64,000 nucleotides of DNA from G963422745 sp965214285 (GTDB lineage Bacteria > Actinomycetota > Acidimicrobiia > Acidimicrobiales > Aldehydirespiratoraceae): positions 310,001 through 374,000 of the forward strand of contig OZ243946.1 of NCBI GenBank assembly GCA_965214285.1. The letters are read 5' to 3'. Shown here piece by piece: positions 17,551 to 26,166 of the stretch. A program made the translations under genes and the position numbers. Under the pieces are notes generated by a model. That model was not told the origin of the DNA. It did not search any database and was given only the letters and a program-made list of their open reading frames with translations. The first letter of the stretch is position 1. Every line of letters starts with the position of its first letter.

Positions 17551-18326
17551 CGCTGCGCCTCCACAGGTCGCGGCCGCGCGGGTCGTGTCTCTGCAGGTCG
17601 TGGTTCAGCGGTCTCGGGGCAATCGCGCAGCTCGGCCAGCACGGGATGATGGGGCTCGGTGGCGAGGACGGCGATCAGCTCGTCGACCCAGCGATCCAGG
17701 ATCGCCCGGCCAGCCTCCGCGGACGCCTGACGGGGGTCGCCCAGCACCCCGTTGGACGACACCGCGGCCACGCCGCCCACAGTCAGCTCGTCGAGCAGCT
17801 CGGCAAGCGGTGCGGTTGCACCGGCCGCCAGCGCCTCGCGGCGAACGGCATCGGGCGCGACCGCCAGCATCACCGACGTCTCCGTGAAGCCTGCATGGGC
17901 GTCGCCCCCCGGATCGCGAGGCCACCAGCACCGCAGCTCGCGCCCCTCGGCCCGACAGCGCCGCTGCGCCAAGCGAAGCGCTTCGAGGTTGCCGCCGTGG
18001 CCGTTGACCACCGTGATCGAGCGCCATTCCGGCCCGGCGCTGCGCACGATCTCGACCAGCATCCCGGCCGCCGTGTCGGTGCCGACCGACAGGGTGCCGC
18101 TGAACCCGGCGTGCTCTCCGGCCGCGCCGATCGGCAGCGGCGGCGACACCACGGCGTCGGCCACGGCCGCGGCTGCCCGCCGGGCCACGGTCTCGGCGAT
18201 GCGCACGTCGGTGTCGACCGGCAGGTGCGGGCCGTGCTGCTCGACGGAGCCGAAGGGGATCAGGAGATCCCAGCAGCCAGAGCGCGCCGCCAGCTCCGGC
18301 GAGGAGAACTCGCCCAGGGCCGTCAT
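17547..18326 (-). CDS. mftE: mycofactocin peptidase MftE (creatininase family)
   Basis: A 259-residue creatininase-fold metallo-amidohydrolase. In the mycofactocin pathway MftE releases the C-terminal AHDP (modified Val-Tyr) core from the MftA peptide. Metal-binding segments are intact: GSVEQHGPHLPVDTDV near residue 26, VNGHGGN near residue 109, and the Glu of GFTETSVM. A short Pro/Arg-rich tail follows the fold. It overlaps the SDR gene and lies 43 bases after mftD. Confidence 0.9.
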   Translation of the reverse strand: MTALGEFSSPELAARSGCWDLLIPFGSVEQHGPHLPVDTDVRIAETVARRAAAAVADAVVSPPLPIGAAGEHAGFSGTLSVGTDTAAGMLVEIVRSAGPEWRSITVVNGHGGNLEALRLAQRRCRAEGRELRCWWPRDPGGDAHAGFTETSVMLAVAPDAVRREALAAGATAPLAELLDELTVGGVAAVSSNGVLGDPRQASAEAGRAILDRWVDELIAVLATEPHHPVLAELRDCPETAEPRPAETRPARPRPVEAQR

Positions 18327-18369
18327 CGTGGCGGGCCTTTCAGATGCGAGGAGAAGGCACCGAGGGTGG

Positions 18370-19554
18370 TCATCGGGCCGGGTCTCTGAGGGCCGGTGGG
18401 CTGAAGCCGGGCGGCACCACCACGTCGTCCGGGCCGATGTCGGCGACCGACGCCTTGCCGAGGGCCAGCATCGTGGAGTCGATGCCCATGCGCAGCACGT
18501 CGAGGATGTTCTCCACGCCCGCCTGGCCGTTGGCGGCGAGCCCCCACAGCCAGGCCCGGCCGATCATCACCGCGTCCGCGCCCAGCGCCAGGGCCTTCAC
18601 CACGTCCGAGCCGCGCCGGATCCCGCTGTCGAGCAGCACCTCGGCGTCGCCGCCCACCGCAGCGGCGATCTCGGGCAGCACCCGGATCGGGGCGGGCGCG
18701 CCGTCGACGTTGTTGCCTCCGTGGTTGCTCACCGAGATGGCGCCGGCCCCGGCGTCCACCGCCCGGCGGGCCTCGTCGGCCCGGTAGACGCCCTTGACCA
18801 TGAACGGCCCGTCCCAGGTCTCGGCCAGCCAGGCGACGTCTTCCCAGGTCGGCGGCGGCGTGGACATCCACACGCCGTAGGCATCGAAGAAGCCCGGCAC
18901 GGGCGCATTGCCGACCGCGAAGTTGGGGACGCCCAGGGTCGGCGCCTGCAGGCGGCGCAGCCAGCTCCAGGCGTAGCGGGGGCGGCGCAGCAGCTCCGGT
19001 GCGTGGCGCAGCGTGGTGCGCAGGCCCATGGTCTGGGGTATCGACGGGCTGCCCCAGTCGCGGCTGTGCACGAACGACCAGTCGAGGGTGAGGATCAGGC
19101 CGACGGCGCCCGCCGTGCGTGCCCGCTCGCAGCGCTGCATGATCGAGTCGCGGTCGCCAGCCCAGTAGATCTGGAAGAAGGTCTGCGGGTTGGCCTCGGT
19201 CACCTGCTCGATCGGCTTGCTGGCGAACGAGCTCAGCCCCATTGGGATGCCGCGGGCGGCTGAGGCACGGGCGACGGCGACCTCGCCTTCGGGATGCACG
19301 GCCTGCACGCCGGTGGGCGAGATCAGCACAGGCATGGCCGACGGCTGGCCCATCACGGTGACGGACTGGTCGCGTTCGGCCGGCTGGCCTGCGCTGAGCG
19401 GGCGGATTCCTAGCTCGGCGAAGGCCTCGACGTTGTCTCTCATCGACACGCCCTGATCCGCGCCCGCCACCAGGGCGCCGTAGACCGACGGCGGCAGACG
19501 CCGCTCGGCGCGCCGCTGGGCAACGGCCGTTGACTCGAACCAGTCGTTGCTCAT
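18370..19554 (-). CDS. mftD: premycofactocin synthase MftD (FMN-dependent)
   Basis: A 394-residue FMN-dependent alpha-hydroxy-acid dehydrogenase homologue. MftD oxidatively deaminates AHDP to the redox-active premycofactocin. Family features are visible: the N-terminal FMN segment PVLISPTGVQAVHPEGE, the Lys-containing VKGVYRADEARR, the motif SVSNHGGNNVD, and the C-terminal phosphate-binding segments DSGIRRGSDVVKAL and GADAVMIGRAWLWG. The ATG start 19554 follows a 163-base repeat-containing gap after mftC. Confidence 0.91.
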   Translation of the reverse strand: MSNDWFESTAVAQRRAERRLPPSVYGALVAGADQGVSMRDNVEAFAELGIRPLSAGQPAERDQSVTVMGQPSAMPVLISPTGVQAVHPEGEVAVARASAARGIPMGLSSFASKPIEQVTEANPQTFFQIYWAGDRDSIMQRCERARTAGAVGLILTLDWSFVHSRDWGSPSIPQTMGLRTTLRHAPELLRRPRYAWSWLRRLQAPTLGVPNFAVGNAPVPGFFDAYGVWMSTPPPTWEDVAWLAETWDGPFMVKGVYRADEARRAVDAGAGAISVSNHGGNNVDGAPAPIRVLPEIAAAVGGDAEVLLDSGIRRGSDVVKALALGADAVMIGRAWLWGLAANGQAGVENILDVLRMGIDSTMLALGKASVADIGPDDVVVPPGFSPPALRDPAR

Positions 19555-19602
19555 CGCTGCCGAGGGTAGCCGAGCCCGCCCGCGGGCCTGCCGTCGGCCA
19601 GT

Positions 19603-19720
19603 CTCAGGCGGTCCCGCTCAGCGCTCAGGCGGTCCCGCTCAGGGTTGGCGCCCGGTCAGCGCTCGACCGTCCCCGCTCAGGGCTTTGGGCCTGGCGATCA
19701 GCGACCGGACGTACCGCTCA
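19603..19720. repeat. repeats echoing the mftC stop region
   Basis: The gap between mftC and mftD holds two exact tandem 21-base units (from 19603 and 19624) and two looser copies further on. All share the core CCGCTCAGGG. The same core is the stop codon region of mftC at 19718. The gene end thus seems to have been duplicated several times downstream. Read on the minus strand, each copy carries CCTGAGCGG. Confidence 0.65.
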
Positions 19721-20884
19721 GGGTTTGGCGCCGAGCAGCACCGGGACCCGCCGGGAGTGATCCGAGGCTGCCGCAGGCCGGTTTGCAGGGTCCGCCGCGG
19801 TCGGCAGGTCGCTGCCGTGGCCCTTCACGCACTCGGGGTCCGGGCCCTGTAGCGGCAGGCCCGTGAAGAACTTGGCGGCCATGCAGCCGCCCTGGCAGGC
19901 GTCGAACTCGCCGCAGCTCGCGCAAGCCCCGGCAGCCTGCGGCTCGCGCAGCTCCGCGAACAGCTCGCTGTGGCGCCAGACCTGCGTGAACCCGCCCGGA
20001 TCGCGCACCGAGCCGGCGAGGAAATCGCCGTGCATCACGAACGGGCAGGCGTACACGTCGCCTATCGGGTCGATCAGACAGACCACCCGCCCGGCGCCGC
20101 ACAGGTTGAGCCCCGGCAGCGGTGCCCCGAGGGCGGACAGATGGAAGAACGAGTCGCCGGTGAGCACCTCGGGGCGCTCCAGCAGCCAGCGATACAGGGC
20201 GCGCTGCTGGTCGTCCGTTGGGTGCAGCTCGTGCCAGGAGTCGATGCCCCGGCCCGACGGCCGCAGCCGGGTGAGCCGCAGCGTGGCGCCGAAACGCTCC
20301 GCCAGGGCTGCCAGGTCGTCGAGCTGGGCGATGTTGTGGCGGGTCGCCACCACCGAGATCTTGAAGCCCTCGAACCCGGCGCTGCGGAGCCGGCGCATCG
20401 CCTGGATGGCCGTGGCGAACGATCCCGGCCCTCGAACTGCGTCGTTGACGGCGGCATCCGCGCCGTCTATGGAGATCTGCACGTCCACGTAGTCGCTGCG
20501 GGCCAGGCGGCGGGCTGCGGCGGCGTCGATGCGGCTGCCGTTGGTGGAGAACTTCACGCCGATGCCGTTGGCGGTGGCGTAGTCGAGCAGATGCCAGAAG
20601 TCGGGGCGCACGGTGGGCTCGCCGCCGCCGATGTTGACGTAGAACACCTGCATCTGCGCCAACTCGTCGAGCAGCGCCTCGGCCTCGTCGGTGCTCAGTT
20701 CGGCAGGGTCGCGCCGCCCGCTGGACGACAGGCAGTGAACGCACTGCAGGTTGCAGGCGTAGGTGAGCTCCCAGGTCAGGCAGATCGGGGCGTCCAGGCC
20801 GGCCTTGAGCTGCTCGGCCATGCCCGGATGCGCCTCCGTGCTTGTCCGCCCGGCGATGCGTGTCTGCGCGGCGGTGCTCGTCAC
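19718..20884 (-). CDS. mftC: mycofactocin radical SAM maturase MftC
   Basis: A 388-residue radical SAM/SPASM enzyme. MftC decarboxylates the C-terminal Tyr of MftA and then forms the Val-Tyr carbon-carbon crosslink. The SAM cluster cysteines are Cys44, Cys48 and Cys51 (TYACNLQCVHC), followed by the GGEP-type motif NIGGGEPTVRP. The SPASM region has many cysteines (LNLCGAGRVVCLID, YACPF, CASCGEFDACQGGC). The start is GTG 20884, overlapping the mftB stop by four bases (GTGA); longer upstream frames run through mftB and were discarded. Confidence 0.94.
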   Translation of the reverse strand: MTSTAAQTRIAGRTSTEAHPGMAEQLKAGLDAPICLTWELTYACNLQCVHCLSSSGRRDPAELSTDEAEALLDELAQMQVFYVNIGGGEPTVRPDFWHLLDYATANGIGVKFSTNGSRIDAAAARRLARSDYVDVQISIDGADAAVNDAVRGPGSFATAIQAMRRLRSAGFEGFKISVVATRHNIAQLDDLAALAERFGATLRLTRLRPSGRGIDSWHELHPTDDQQRALYRWLLERPEVLTGDSFFHLSALGAPLPGLNLCGAGRVVCLIDPIGDVYACPFVMHGDFLAGSVRDPGGFTQVWRHSELFAELREPQAAGACASCGEFDACQGGCMAAKFFTGLPLQGPDPECVKGHGSDLPTAADPANRPAAASDHSRRVPVLLGAKP

Positions 20885-21228
20885 GGCGCTTCGTCTCGCA
20901 CCAAGAAGCCCGAGCCGGCCAGCGACTCCAGCGCCCGCACGAATGAGAGCCAGCGTCTCGGGTCGATGCCCGAGGCGTCGAAGGCCGCTCGCACCGAGGC
21001 GTGCTCGCCCAGCGACTCGACCAGCGCCGCCAGCTCGGGGGCGCGGAGGAAGTTGAGCCGCCTGTTGCCGTAGTGGTAGGCCAACGCGCCGAACGGCTCG
21101 CGTCGCAGCGCCACCCGGTCGTGAAGCCGGTATGCCGCCTCGGCGTCGAAAGGCGTCCCGGCGGTCGCGGGCGAGGCAACGGCGGCGGCCGGGGTCACAG
21201 CCGCAGGCGAAGTGCCGGCGGGAGTCAC
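20881..21228 (-). CDS. mftB: mycofactocin precursor-binding chaperone MftB
   Basis: A 115-residue RiPP-recognition-element protein that binds the MftA leader and delivers it to MftC. A variable Ala/Pro/Thr N-terminus of about 25 residues precedes the conserved fold (YRLHDRVALRREPFGALAYHYGNRRL and LESLAGSGFLV). It is translationally coupled to mftC by a GTGA overlap and starts 87 bases after the mftA stop. Confidence 0.9.
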   Translation of the reverse strand: MTPAGTSPAAVTPAAAVASPATAGTPFDAEAAYRLHDRVALRREPFGALAYHYGNRRLNFLRAPELAALVESLGEHASVRAAFDASGIDPRRWLSFVRALESLAGSGFLVRDEAP

Positions 21229-21315
21229 GGCGCAGACACCGCAAGAGAGGTCATCGGCAGTCCTGCACGACGAGAGCTGCGGCGGTCAAGGCCGGCCCGG
21301 CTCTGCCCGCAGGCC

Positions 21316-21492
21316 CTAGTAGACCCCGCACATCCCGTCGATCGAGACCTCCGAGACCAGCAGCTCCTCCAGCAGCAGATCCCCTTCGCCGGGGTCCTGG
21401 TCGGATCGGGCGCCATGCGTCGCCCCGGTCGTCTCGGTCGTCCCGGTCGGCTCGGTCAGTACAGGCGGCTTCGTGGGCTCAGTCGGCTTCAT
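21316..21492 (-). CDS. mftA: mycofactocin precursor peptide MftA
   Basis: A 58-residue RiPP precursor. The C-terminus VSEVSIDGMCGVY is the invariant mycofactocin core; the final Val-Tyr pair becomes the redox cofactor. Upstream lies the acidic leader GDLLLEELL that MftB binds. The N-terminal half is unusual: a Thr/Pro/Glu-rich stretch with TEPT-like repeats makes this precursor longer than the roughly 30-40 residues usual for MftA. The start was set at ATG 21492; a further upstream ATG would add 14 residues. It lies 42 bases after the DUF2237 gene. Confidence 0.94.
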   Translation of the reverse strand: MKPTEPTKPPVLTEPTGTTETTGATHGARSDQDPGEGDLLLEELLVSEVSIDGMCGVY

Positions 21493-21534
21493 GGGCTGAG
21501 CGTAGCCTCGCCCGGCCGAGCCGTCGGAAGCCAC

Positions 21535-21903
21535 TCAGTTGTCGCTGTCCACCGCATGGGCGCGCAGCATCTGCAGCGGGACGATCTCCAGCGCTCGCTC
21601 GTGCGTAGCGGCAAGGCGCACCGGAGCGGCAGCGCCGGCGAGGGCAGCCTCCAGCCAGCGAGCCGCGCAGACGCACCAGCCGTCGCCCGGCTCGAGCCCT
21701 GCGAAGCCCCACTCGGGGCGCGGCGTGGACAGATCGTTGCCGGCGGACTTGGAGAACTCCAGGAAGCGGGCGGTCACCGTGGTGCACACCGTGTGCGAGC
21801 CGATGTCGGCGTCGGAGGTGTTGCAGCAGCCGTCGCGGAAGAAGCCGGTCAGCGGATCACGTCCGCACTCGGCGAGTTCGCCTCCCAGCACGTTGCGAGC
21901 CAT
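21535..21903 (-). CDS. DUF2237 family protein
   Basis: A 122-residue protein of the conserved DUF2237 (COG3651) family, typical full length. Family landmarks are MARNVLGGELAEC, the Cys pair in RDGCCNT, HTVC, FSKSAGNDLSTPRPE, and the WCVCAARW box. The conserved cysteines and acidic residues suggest a metal or redox role, but no activity is established to my knowledge. It directly precedes mftA on the same strand, though this family occurs widely without mycofactocin. Confidence 0.88.
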   Translation of the reverse strand: MARNVLGGELAECGRDPLTGFFRDGCCNTSDADIGSHTVCTTVTARFLEFSKSAGNDLSTPRPEWGFAGLEPGDGWCVCAARWLEAALAGAAAPVRLAATHERALEIVPLQMLRAHAVDSDN

Positions 21904-21936
21904 CGCCTAATCCAAGCACGTATCCTGCGGCCAGTC

Positions 21937-22434
21937 ATGCACCTGCGCCCAGCCGGCGTGGCCGACGCCGAGGCCATCGCGGCCATCTACAACCACGAGG
22001 TCGCCCACAGCTCCGCCACCATGGACCTGCGGCCCCGCTCGCTTGCCGAGCAGCGGGCCTGGATCCTCGACCGTGAGGGCGCCTTCGGGGCGATCGTGGC
22101 AGAGGCCGACGGTGCGGTGGTCGGCTTCGGCTCGCTCTCGCCGTATCGGGACCGCCCGGCGTATGCGGCCAGCGTGGAGGACAGCGTGTACGTGAGCGCC
22201 GGCGCCCGCGGCCAGGGAGTCGGCAGGGCGCTGCTCGCCGAGCTGATCGACATTGCCTGCGGGCGCGGCTTCCACACGATCCTGGCGCACATCGCCTCGG
22301 ATCAGGCGGCGTCGATAGCGCTGCACGAGTCCTGCGGTTTCGCTGAGGTCGGGGTGCAGCGTCAGGTGGGGCGCAAGTTCAACCGCTGGGTCGATGTGGT
22401 CATCATGCAGTACATGATCGACCCCGCAGGCTGA
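21937..22434 (+). CDS. GNAT N-acetyltransferase (phosphinothricin acetyltransferase-like)
   Basis: A 165-residue GNAT enzyme using acetyl-CoA. The acetyl-CoA binding motif RGQGVGRALLAELI lies near residue 89. The start MHLRPAGVADAEAIAAIYNHEV and the segment TILAHIASDQAASIALHESCGF match the Pat/Bar-like subgroup that acetylates small amines such as phosphinothricin or methionine sulfoximine. The actual substrate is unknown. It is divergent from the DUF2237 gene with 33 bases between starts, so they share a promoter region. Confidence 0.88.
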   Translation: MHLRPAGVADAEAIAAIYNHEVAHSSATMDLRPRSLAEQRAWILDREGAFGAIVAEADGAVVGFGSLSPYRDRPAYAASVEDSVYVSAGARGQGVGRALLAELIDIACGRGFHTILAHIASDQAASIALHESCGFAEVGVQRQVGRKFNRWVDVVIMQYMIDPAG

Positions 22435-22451
22435 GCAGAGGAGGCTGCCAG

Positions 22452-23240
22452 TCAGGTGTCGTAGAACTCGCCTGCGTTCACCAGCAGGCGCTGGCCGGTG
22501 ATCATGCGCGCCCGGTCCGACAGCAGGAACGCGACCGCCTCGGCCACGTCGTCGTCGGTTGGCATCTCCCGCAACGCCATGGTGGCCGCGATCTCATCGC
22601 GTACCTCCTCGGCGGTGATGCCTCGCTCTGAGCCCTGCCATTCGCAGTACATCTTGACCATCGGCCCCCACATCCAGGTGGGCAGCACCGAGTTGACCCG
22701 GATGCCCCTGGGCCCGAGATCCTCGGCCATGTCCCTGGCGCCTGCCAGCATCGCCGCCTTGGACGCCCCGTAGGCACCCTGGGGCAGCGCCTTCACGGGG
22801 CGCAGCGAGGCCTGCGAGCCGATCAGCACGACCGACCCGCCGCCGGCTGCCTCCATGACAGGCGCCGCCGCGGCCACCAGGTTGGCGGTGCCGATCACGT
22901 TGGTGGCCAGCATGGCCGCGAAGCGCTCGTTGTCGACGCCGAGGATGGCGCCCATGCCGCGGTCGTCAGCAGCCACGCTCACTACCCCGTCGAGCCGGCC
23001 GAAGCGCTCGACGGTCGCCGCCACCGCGGCCTGCAGTGTCTCGGTTTCGCAGAGGTCGCCGGGGGCTGCCAGGGACCGCTCGCCGCCGGGATCGAGCTCG
23101 GCCGCGGCCGAGGCCAGACGCTCTCGGTTGCGGGCCAGCAGGGCGACGTTGGCGCCGTCGCGCAGCGCCACCGCCGCGCAAGCCGAGCCGAGGCCCGGCC
23201 CCACGCCCGATATCAGGATGGTCTTGTCTTGGAGAATCAC
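22452..23240 (-). CDS. SDR family oxidoreductase
   Basis: A 262-residue short-chain dehydrogenase. The cofactor motif is ILISGVGPGLGSACA, the catalytic serine region is VVLIGSQASLR, and the YxxxK motif is YGASK. The GTG start at 23240 was chosen because everything upstream in frame is a fragment of an unrelated HNH nuclease. The C-terminus RMITGQRLLVNAGEFYDT is typical for the family. Substrate unknown; it converges on the GNAT gene with 17 bases between stops. Confidence 0.87.
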   Translation of the reverse strand: MILQDKTILISGVGPGLGSACAAVALRDGANVALLARNRERLASAAAELDPGGERSLAAPGDLCETETLQAAVAATVERFGRLDGVVSVAADDRGMGAILGVDNERFAAMLATNVIGTANLVAAAAPVMEAAGGGSVVLIGSQASLRPVKALPQGAYGASKAAMLAGARDMAEDLGPRGIRVNSVLPTWMWGPMVKMYCEWQGSERGITAEEVRDEIAATMALREMPTDDDVAEAVAFLLSDRARMITGQRLLVNAGEFYDT

Positions 23241-23279
23241 AGCCCCATGCTGACAGACCCACGCCCAACAGCCCAACCG

Positions 23280-23490
23280 AGATCGGATGCACGCTGGGGG
23301 CGGGCCAGGCCTGGCGCGGGCGTGGCCGCAGAGGGCTTGGAGGTTGTCGATGTCTGTGGGCCCGCCGTTCTCCCATGCGACGACGTGGTGAATGTCGGCC
23401 GGGTGCATCGGTGCGCCGCAGCGGACACAGCCCTTGTCGCGCACCGCGATCGCGAGCCGCTGGGCTGCGTTGGGGTGCCCGCGGACTGAT
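23280..23490 (-). pseudogene. HNH endonuclease remnant
   Basis: The minus-strand frame upstream of the SDR encodes AQRLAIAVRDKGCVRCGAP and then IHHVVAWENGGPTDIDNLQ. That is the core of an HNH nuclease of the DUF222/13E12-repeat kind common in actinobacteria. The body of the protein and the usual C-terminal Cys/His end are missing. Its frame runs by chance into the SDR gene. It is a decayed insertion or gene fragment. Confidence 0.7.
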
Positions 23491-23523
23491 CCGAGCGCCG
23501 TGGCCCCGTCGTTGCGCGCTGGC

Positions 23524-24015
23524 TCAGTCGGGGTTCTCGACTTCGGTGACGCTTCGACGGATCCGCAGCTTGGCGCGTAGGGCATCCACGTCGCAGTCGT
23601 CCACGAGCCCGGCCACGAACGCGTCGAAGCGGTGGACGGCATCCTCGCTCAGCGGCTGCGCCGGAGAGCGGGCGGCGTGCAGCTCCAGCGCGTCGTCATC
23701 GGCCCTGAAGACGATCTCAAGCTCGCAGTCACGAGCGCCGTCCTCGCTGACGGTCTCGAGGCCGCTGCTGTCGTTGTCGCCGGATGCCTGGTCGCTGGGC
23801 GCTGTGCCGCTGGGTGTGTGGTGGCCGTTGTCGGCGGCACATCCATCGAGCAGCAGGGCGAAGGTCTCGTCCACCACCCGGCGCAGGTCGTCGATCTCCC
23901 CGAACGACATGCCCTGGCGAAGTCCCAGCGAGGCAGCCCCGATGCGAGCGATCCGCCCGTATTCCGGGCGTGCGGGCAGGCGCAGCACCACCTCGTCGGC
24001 TGCCGGCTCCCTCAC
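23524..24015 (-). CDS. anti-sigma regulatory factor-like protein
   Basis: A 163-residue protein resembling RsbW-type HATPase regulators. An N-terminal LRLPARPEYGRIARIGAASL is followed by LRRVVDETFALLL (N-box position) and ELEIVFRADDDALELHA, then a C-terminal helix pair. A loop of about 30 residues, rich in Asp/Ser/Gly, interrupts the fold, and the ATP-binding glycine boxes are poorly preserved, so kinase activity is doubtful. GTG 24015 is the chosen start. It is divergent from the DUF4031 gene. Confidence 0.65.
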   Translation of the reverse strand: MREPAADEVVLRLPARPEYGRIARIGAASLGLRQGMSFGEIDDLRRVVDETFALLLDGCAADNGHHTPSGTAPSDQASGDNDSSGLETVSEDGARDCELEIVFRADDDALELHAARSPAQPLSEDAVHRFDAFVAGLVDDCDVDALRAKLRIRRSVTEVENPD

Positions 24016-24203
24016 CGGTGCAGTATGGCACGACCGGCCTTCGGGCCGGCAGGCCGTGCCCGCCACACACGCAGCAGGGGCACCGCGCCTGCCGACACGC
24101 CCAGGGCACGAGGCTGGGGCGAGGACGCGAAGCCAGGCCCAGCGCCAGCTGGGCACAGCGGGTGCAGCAGAGCACGGCAGTCGGCGCGTGGCAGGCTCTT
24201 GCG

Positions 24204-24806
24204 GTGGCTGTGCTCGTCGACGCTGCGATATGGGACTGGCAGGGCAGTCGCTGGGCGCATCTCGTCAGCGACGAGTCCTACGACGAGCTGCACTGTTTCG
24301 CCCAGCGGCTCGGCAAGCGGCGGCTCGGCTTCCAGGGCGACCACTACGACATCGACGAGGCCGACCGGTCCCGTGCACTGGCGATGGGCGCACAGCCGGT
24401 GAGCAGCCGGACCCTGGTGCGGCATCTGCGGGCCGCCGGTCTGAGGCGCCGCGGCCTGCGTCCGGCCTGGCAACGGATCAGTGCCGCTGCGCCGGGGGTG
24501 CCGCTGCCGGGAGCCGTCTTCGCTTCGCTCGGTCCCGCCGGGGAGCGCATGGCCGAGGCGCTGGCCGGGATCGAGCCGCTGGCGGCGCGGGCGACCTCGG
24601 CTGTGTATCTGGACCCGACCCGGCTGGCTCTGCTGATCGACATTGCGCCCGAGCTCAGCCCTCCGGTCTCGTCGCTGGTCGACATCCCGCCCGAGCTGAG
24701 CCCACCAGGCTCGGATCTGCTGGCGTCGCTGGACGTGGACGAGCGCTGGCTCGGCACCGCCCGCCCCGACGGCGAACGCTCCCTGGAGCTGTTCGTCAAC
24801 CGCTGA
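24204..24806 (+). CDS. DUF4031 domain-containing protein
   Basis: A 200-residue protein. The N-terminal 85 residues match DUF4031: VLVDAAIWDWQGSRWAHLVS, then ELHCFAQRLGKRRLGFQGDHYD and an ALAMGAQPVSSRTLVRHLR segment. The C-terminal half is variable and contains a direct repeat (DIAPELSPP, then DIPPELSPP). The GTG start 24204 matches the family N-terminus. DUF4031 proteins have no established function. Confidence 0.8.
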   Translation: MAVLVDAAIWDWQGSRWAHLVSDESYDELHCFAQRLGKRRLGFQGDHYDIDEADRSRALAMGAQPVSSRTLVRHLRAAGLRRRGLRPAWQRISAAAPGVPLPGAVFASLGPAGERMAEALAGIEPLAARATSAVYLDPTRLALLIDIAPELSPPVSSLVDIPPELSPPGSDLLASLDVDERWLGTARPDGERSLELFVNR

Positions 24807-24918
24807 GCCCTCGGCCGCCCGCCGCCGAGAGTCCCCGCGAAACCTCGAAGCGGGCTGTCAGGGTCTTGAGACGGCTCGGAACCGCTGCCGAATCCGTGAC
24901 GAACCGCTGCACAACCCA

Positions 24919-24955
24919 GTGGACAATCAATTGGACAACAGAATAGACAATCTAG
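24919..24955 (+). promoter_or_regulatory. three spaced GACAA direct repeats upstream of fic
   Basis: Three near-copies of a GGACAATC-like word occur at about 24920, 24932 and 24944, spaced 12 bases (roughly one helical turn) and ending 24 bases before the fic start. The AT content is far above the surroundings. They could be a promoter core (-35/-10 like) or operator half-sites for an autoregulator; the Fic protein itself carries a C-terminal winged-helix-like region. Confidence 0.45.
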
Positions 24956-24978
24956 GGGGTCGATAGTAGACTGCCGGC

Positions 24979-26163
24979 ATGCGCAGCTACCAGGAGAGCC
25001 ACCCCTGGATCACCTTCGAGGCTACCGACGTCAACGATCTCAGGCCGACGACATGGATGCTGCTGGGCGAGGCGAAGTCCAAGTGCGAACACCTCGCTGG
25101 GGCGCCGCTGCCGCCGGCGGTTGCGCGGGAGTTCTACGAGGTCGCCTTGGTCAAGGGCGCTCAGGCCACCACGGCAATCGAGGGCAACACGCTCGAAGAG
25201 AAGCAGGTCGAAGGCATCCTCCACGGGACGTTCAGCGCGCCCCCGTCGATGGCCTACCAGGAACGCGAGGTGAAGAACGTGCTGGACGCCCTGCAGGAGA
25301 TCGACCGCCAGGTCATGCGAGGTGACCTCCCGGTCATCACCGCGGAGCTGATCTGCGACCTCAACCGGCAGGTGATGGAGGGCACCGAGCACGAGCCGCA
25401 GGTCGCCGGGGGCAGGGTTCGCGACCACTCCGTTGTGGTCGGCGGCAGCTACCGGGGCGCCCCGCCCGAGGACTGCCAGTACCTGGTCGGCCGGCTCGCG
25501 GACTGGCTGGAGAGCGAGCTGTTCGCCTCCGAGGATCCCGAGATCCGCTTCGCCCTGGCCGTTACCTGCGCCGCCTACGCGCATCTCTACATCGCCTGGA
25601 TCCACCCGTTCGGCGACGGCAACGGGCGCACCGCACGGCTCTTGGAGTTCCTGATCCTGGCCCGCTGTCAAATGGTGCCGCTGCCGGCGGCGCACCTGTT
25701 GTCCAACCACTACAACCGCACCCGCCCGCAGTACTACCGAAAGCTGGCCGAGGCGAGCCGCAGCCGTGAGACGACCGGGTTCCTGGAGTACGCCATACAG
25801 GGGCTCGTCGATGGACTCCGGGAGCAGATCGCCGGCGTCCGCGGGCACCAGTTCGCCGTGAGCTGGGTCAACTACGTGCACGAGACCATGAGCCAGTTCC
25901 CGGCGAGCCCGGCCCGGGACCGCCAACGCTCGCTGGCGCTGGCGATGCCGGCCGACAAGGTGGTCGCCCGGGTCGCCCTGCCCGGGCTGACCCCCGAGCT
26001 GGCCGCCCGCTACGCCAGGACCGGGCCGCGCACCCTGTCACGTGACCTGAACCGGCTCCTGGAGGCAGGCCTCGTCGTCAAGGAGGGCCGCGGCTGGACG
26101 TCGAATGCCGCTGTGATGAGGGCCTTCCTCCCGCCGCAGGCCGAGCCCCAGCCGACGCCCTAG
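24979..26163 (+). CDS. Fic family protein, class II inhibited, with C-terminal wHTH
   Basis: A 394-residue Fic-domain protein expected to transfer AMP (or another phosphate-containing group) to a hydroxyl side chain. The active loop HPFGDGNGRTAR starts at His209 and is canonical. An N-terminal inhibitory helix motif of the (S/T)xxxE(G/N) type is visible at residues 64-69 (TTAIEG), which marks a self-inhibited class II Fic. The last 80 residues (ELAARYARTGPRTLSRDLNR, LEAGLVVKEGRGW) look like a winged helix. It stands alone and converges on the TIGR04255 operon. Confidence 0.9.
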   Translation: MRSYQESHPWITFEATDVNDLRPTTWMLLGEAKSKCEHLAGAPLPPAVAREFYEVALVKGAQATTAIEGNTLEEKQVEGILHGTFSAPPSMAYQEREVKNVLDALQEIDRQVMRGDLPVITAELICDLNRQVMEGTEHEPQVAGGRVRDHSVVVGGSYRGAPPEDCQYLVGRLADWLESELFASEDPEIRFALAVTCAAYAHLYIAWIHPFGDGNGRTARLLEFLILARCQMVPLPAAHLLSNHYNRTRPQYYRKLAEASRSRETTGFLEYAIQGLVDGLREQIAGVRGHQFAVSWVNYVHETMSQFPASPARDRQRSLALAMPADKVVARVALPGLTPELAARYARTGPRTLSRDLNRLLEAGLVVKEGRGWTSNAAVMRAFLPPQAEPQPTP

Positions 26164-26166
26164 CCC

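Noticed and set aside
22452..23642. A 396-residue HNH-SDR fusion protein
   Set aside because: The HNH part is truncated at both ends, the joining segment is unnatural, and a good GTG start lies at the conserved SDR N-terminus.
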